A program made the position numbers and the translations under genes. A stretch of DNA of 8,272 bases from CAYJHC01 sp964369805 (lineage in GTDB: Bacteria; Bacillota; Clostridia; Peptostreptococcales; Anaerovoracaceae), in assembly GCA_964369805.1 (NCBI GenBank), contig CAYJFM010000056.1:1-8272 (forward strand), in the 5' to 3' direction. A model generated the notes under the pieces. It saw only the letters and a program-made list of their open reading frames with translations. It was not told the origin of the DNA and made no database searches. Below, piece after piece: positions 6,433 to 8,272 of this stretch. Each line of letters opens with the position of its first letter. Position 1 is the stretch's first letter.

Positions 6433-8224
6433 CCCCTGCCTCTAGGATTCCCACCATTTCCATAAGATACTTTCCATTTGTTGTAGTTGATTTACCTTCT
6501 TTCATTTTATAATCAAAATGAATCTCTTTATCGCTATAGCTTTCTGAAAAATGATAGTTCTTTATTCTATTATACTTTTCTTCAAGCTGGCATAACTCTA
6601 AATCATGAGTAGTGATTATACCCGTAACATCCAAATTATTTAACTTTTCAATAACTGTAACCGCTCCAAAAAGTCTATCAACAGAATTAGTTCCTCTAAA
6701 AATTTCATCAATCAAAAAAATTGTATTTCTGGACTTTTCTGCTGCATCAATTATCCTCTTAATTCTTTTTATTTCAGCATAGAAAGTAGATATCCCTGCA
6801 CTTAAGTCATCAGCAATACGCATAGAGGTAACCACCGCCAAAGGTGAACATTTCATATCCTTTGCACAAACAAGACTTCCACATTGAGCCAGAACTAAGT
6901 TTATACCTACAGTTCTTAAAAAAGTAGTTTTACCAGACATGTTAGATCCAGAAATAATGTATATACTATCTTCACAGTCAAAACTATTATTCACCCTAAC
7001 TTTATTGTTCAAAAGTGGATGACCAATTTTTCTACCCTTTACAATTTTAGAGTCTTGGCAAATTTCTGGCACAGAAACATTGCTACACACCCTTGGCAAA
7101 TTAGCAAAGCTCAGCAAGCTTTCCAGCTCCCCAAGTGCTATAAACCACTCCTCTGCATAACTAGCATATTTTTTCTTCCATTTTTGTAGTTTAAGTGCAC
7201 ACCTAAAATCCCATAACAAAGAAATGTTCAAAGCAAAGTAAACAAGAAAATTACCTCGAACACTCACCTTGTCAGTTATAGCTGCAAGCTCCTTCATTGC
7301 ATGTTCAGCTGATGATTCAGAAGTGCTTAATAATGATTTGATTTCATTTAGCTTTGCTGACTCAAACTCCTTTGCTTTAATAGTCTTAATTATAGAATTA
7401 TAGGCAATAAGCTTACAAGGTAAATTTGTAACAGGAGCCAAGTACCTTGCAGTTTTAGAAAACCCTATGGCCCAAGTTATGCCCTGCTGAATTAAACATA
7501 TTACACCTACATAAATTCCATAATTTATACCAAAAATAAGTCCACATAATAAACAAATCAAACCAATTATTGGTACAATTGAAATTAAGTTCTTTAATAT
7601 GTCATTATTTAAATATGTTTTATCATCTTGTAAATCTTTCACTAGACTTTTCACAGACTCACTAGTTCCTATTCTAGACATTTCATATTCTATTTCATTT
7701 GAAAAATCAAGCTTATCAGCTAGTTCACTAATTGCATGCTGTCTTTGCTCAATCTCACTTGCAGAATATACTACACCAAGCAAATCTCTTGCAAAGAGGC
7801 TTCGACCATACCAGGTATTAGTGGAATTCAGAAACTGAAAAAGTGACTTTTCTCCTACTACATCAAGATCTAAAGCATACCTATGATCAGAATCTATAAA
7901 TTCACTGCCAACATCTTTAAAGTTAACCCATTCACCCGAAACTCTATCTATGTTCTTCTCATTAATAGATATAATTCCTACTGAAAAATCGACCTTTTCC
8001 TTTATTTTGTTTTGACAAATCCATAAATAGACAAAAGCTGCAAACACTGCAAAAGTACACAATAAAAACAGGCTGTCATATTCATTTTTCACTGTTGAAT
8101 AAATCAAACCAGCCAGCAAGATAAATAGAATTAATTTACCATAGCCTACCGCCTTATATCGCCTTTTATTTTTCTCTAGTATTAACTTCTGCTTCTCGAT
8201 TATCTTATTAAACTTATCTTGCAA
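6422..8224 (-). CDS. Membrane-anchored MutS-like ATPase
   Basis: A 600-residue protein with the MutS core and ATPase but no mismatch-recognition domain I. Hydrophobic pairs at about 30-45 and 51-69, and at 212-232 and 236-255, give four membrane helices; an even number would keep all soluble parts on one side, presumably cytoplasmic. Residues ~115-185 match the start of the MutS core (LDLDVVGEKSLFQFLN, T-x-x-GR, RQHAISEL). The ATPase begins near GHPLL (401-405), with Walker A GSNMSGKTT (426-434), the STFYAEI signature (479-485), Walker B FLIDEIFRGTN with D506-E507, and TTHD (538-541). The catalytic residues look intact. Start is TTG at 8224: AAAGGGGG (8239-8232) lies 7 bases before it and an in-frame TAA immediately precedes it, so nothing further upstream is possible. 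It is unlikely to do standard mismatch repair because the Phe-x-Glu domain is absent and the second helix pair interrupts the core. Its substrate, DNA or otherwise, is unknown. It overlaps the SGNH gene by 11 bases. Confidence 0.9.
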   Translation of the reverse strand: MQDKFNKIIEKQKLILEKNKRRYKAVGYGKLILFILLAGLIYSTVKNEYDSLFLLCTFAVFAAFVYLWICQNKIKEKVDFSVGIISINEKNIDRVSGEWVNFKDVGSEFIDSDHRYALDLDVVGEKSLFQFLNSTNTWYGRSLFARDLLGVVYSASEIEQRQHAISELADKLDFSNEIEYEMSRIGTSESVKSLVKDLQDDKTYLNNDILKNLISIVPIIGLICLLCGLIFGINYGIYVGVICLIQQGITWAIGFSKTARYLAPVTNLPCKLIAYNSIIKTIKAKEFESAKLNEIKSLLSTSESSAEHAMKELAAITDKVSVRGNFLVYFALNISLLWDFRCALKLQKWKKKYASYAEEWFIALGELESLLSFANLPRVCSNVSVPEICQDSKIVKGRKIGHPLLNNKVRVNNSFDCEDSIYIISGSNMSGKTTFLRTVGINLVLAQCGSLVCAKDMKCSPLAVVTSMRIADDLSAGISTFYAEIKRIKRIIDAAEKSRNTIFLIDEIFRGTNSVDRLFGAVTVIEKLNNLDVTGIITTHDLELCQLEEKYNRIKNYHFSESYSDKEIHFDYKMKEGKSTTTNGKYLMEMVGILEAGDDE

Positions 8225-8272
8225 TTACTTGCCCCCTTTAAATTACATAGATTTGCTATTTTCTACTAGTAC

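Noticed and set aside
7599..7838. Plus-strand 79-codon frame
   Set aside because: It lies antisense within the MutS-like gene, which has clear motifs and homology; the frame has no ribosome site.
8225..8272. Promoter for the MutS-like gene
   Set aside because: Only 48 bases are visible. TATGTAAT is -10-like but no -35 can be seen, and the gene could belong to an operon that starts outside the window.

Overview
The window is AT-rich, low-GC DNA with strong AAGGAGG-type ribosome binding sites, two TTG starts, T-tailed intrinsic terminators and protein families common in anaerobic Gram-positives. It most likely comes from a Clostridia-type Firmicute (Clostridiales, Peptostreptococcaceae or Tissierellales level). 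I cannot name the species. A 10-base run of N at 909-918 marks a draft assembly.

Layout. Positions 1-2152 (minus) hold the first ~717 codons of a secreted surface protein with a von Willebrand A (vWA) domain; its C-terminus lies outside the window. A 288-base divergent intergenic region follows, then a plus-strand two-cupin protein (2441-3106). Next come an HxlR-family regulator (3394-3741) with a 15-bp inverted repeat just upstream and a clear terminator downstream, and a likely two-gene transcription unit of a radical SAM enzyme (3885-4760) and a short-chain dehydrogenase/reductase (4803-5603). A terminator that works on both strands (around 5629-5666) separates this from a convergent minus-strand pair. 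That pair is a membrane-anchored MutS-like ATPase (8224-6422) and an overlapping, signal-anchored SGNH/GDSL hydrolase (6432-5695). No RNA genes, CRISPR arrays, insertion sequences or origins were seen.

How the parts may work together. The HxlR regulator carries the N-terminal cysteine used for redox or electrophile sensing in characterised relatives. An 8-bp palindrome, CTTTAAAG, occurs in its upstream inverted repeat and again between the -35 and -10 of the radical SAM promoter. This suggests, without proving, that the regulator controls itself and the radical SAM-SDR unit. The MutS-like protein and the SGNH hydrolase overlap by 11 bases and are probably translationally coupled, pairing a cytoplasm-facing ATPase on the membrane with an extracytoplasmic esterase. 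The cupin gene looks like two genes fused in frame that kept a working internal start.

Most genes belong to known families. The less ordinary points are the membrane MutS-SGNH pair, the two MIDAS-like motifs in the surface protein, the internal start in the cupin gene, and the shared putative operator.
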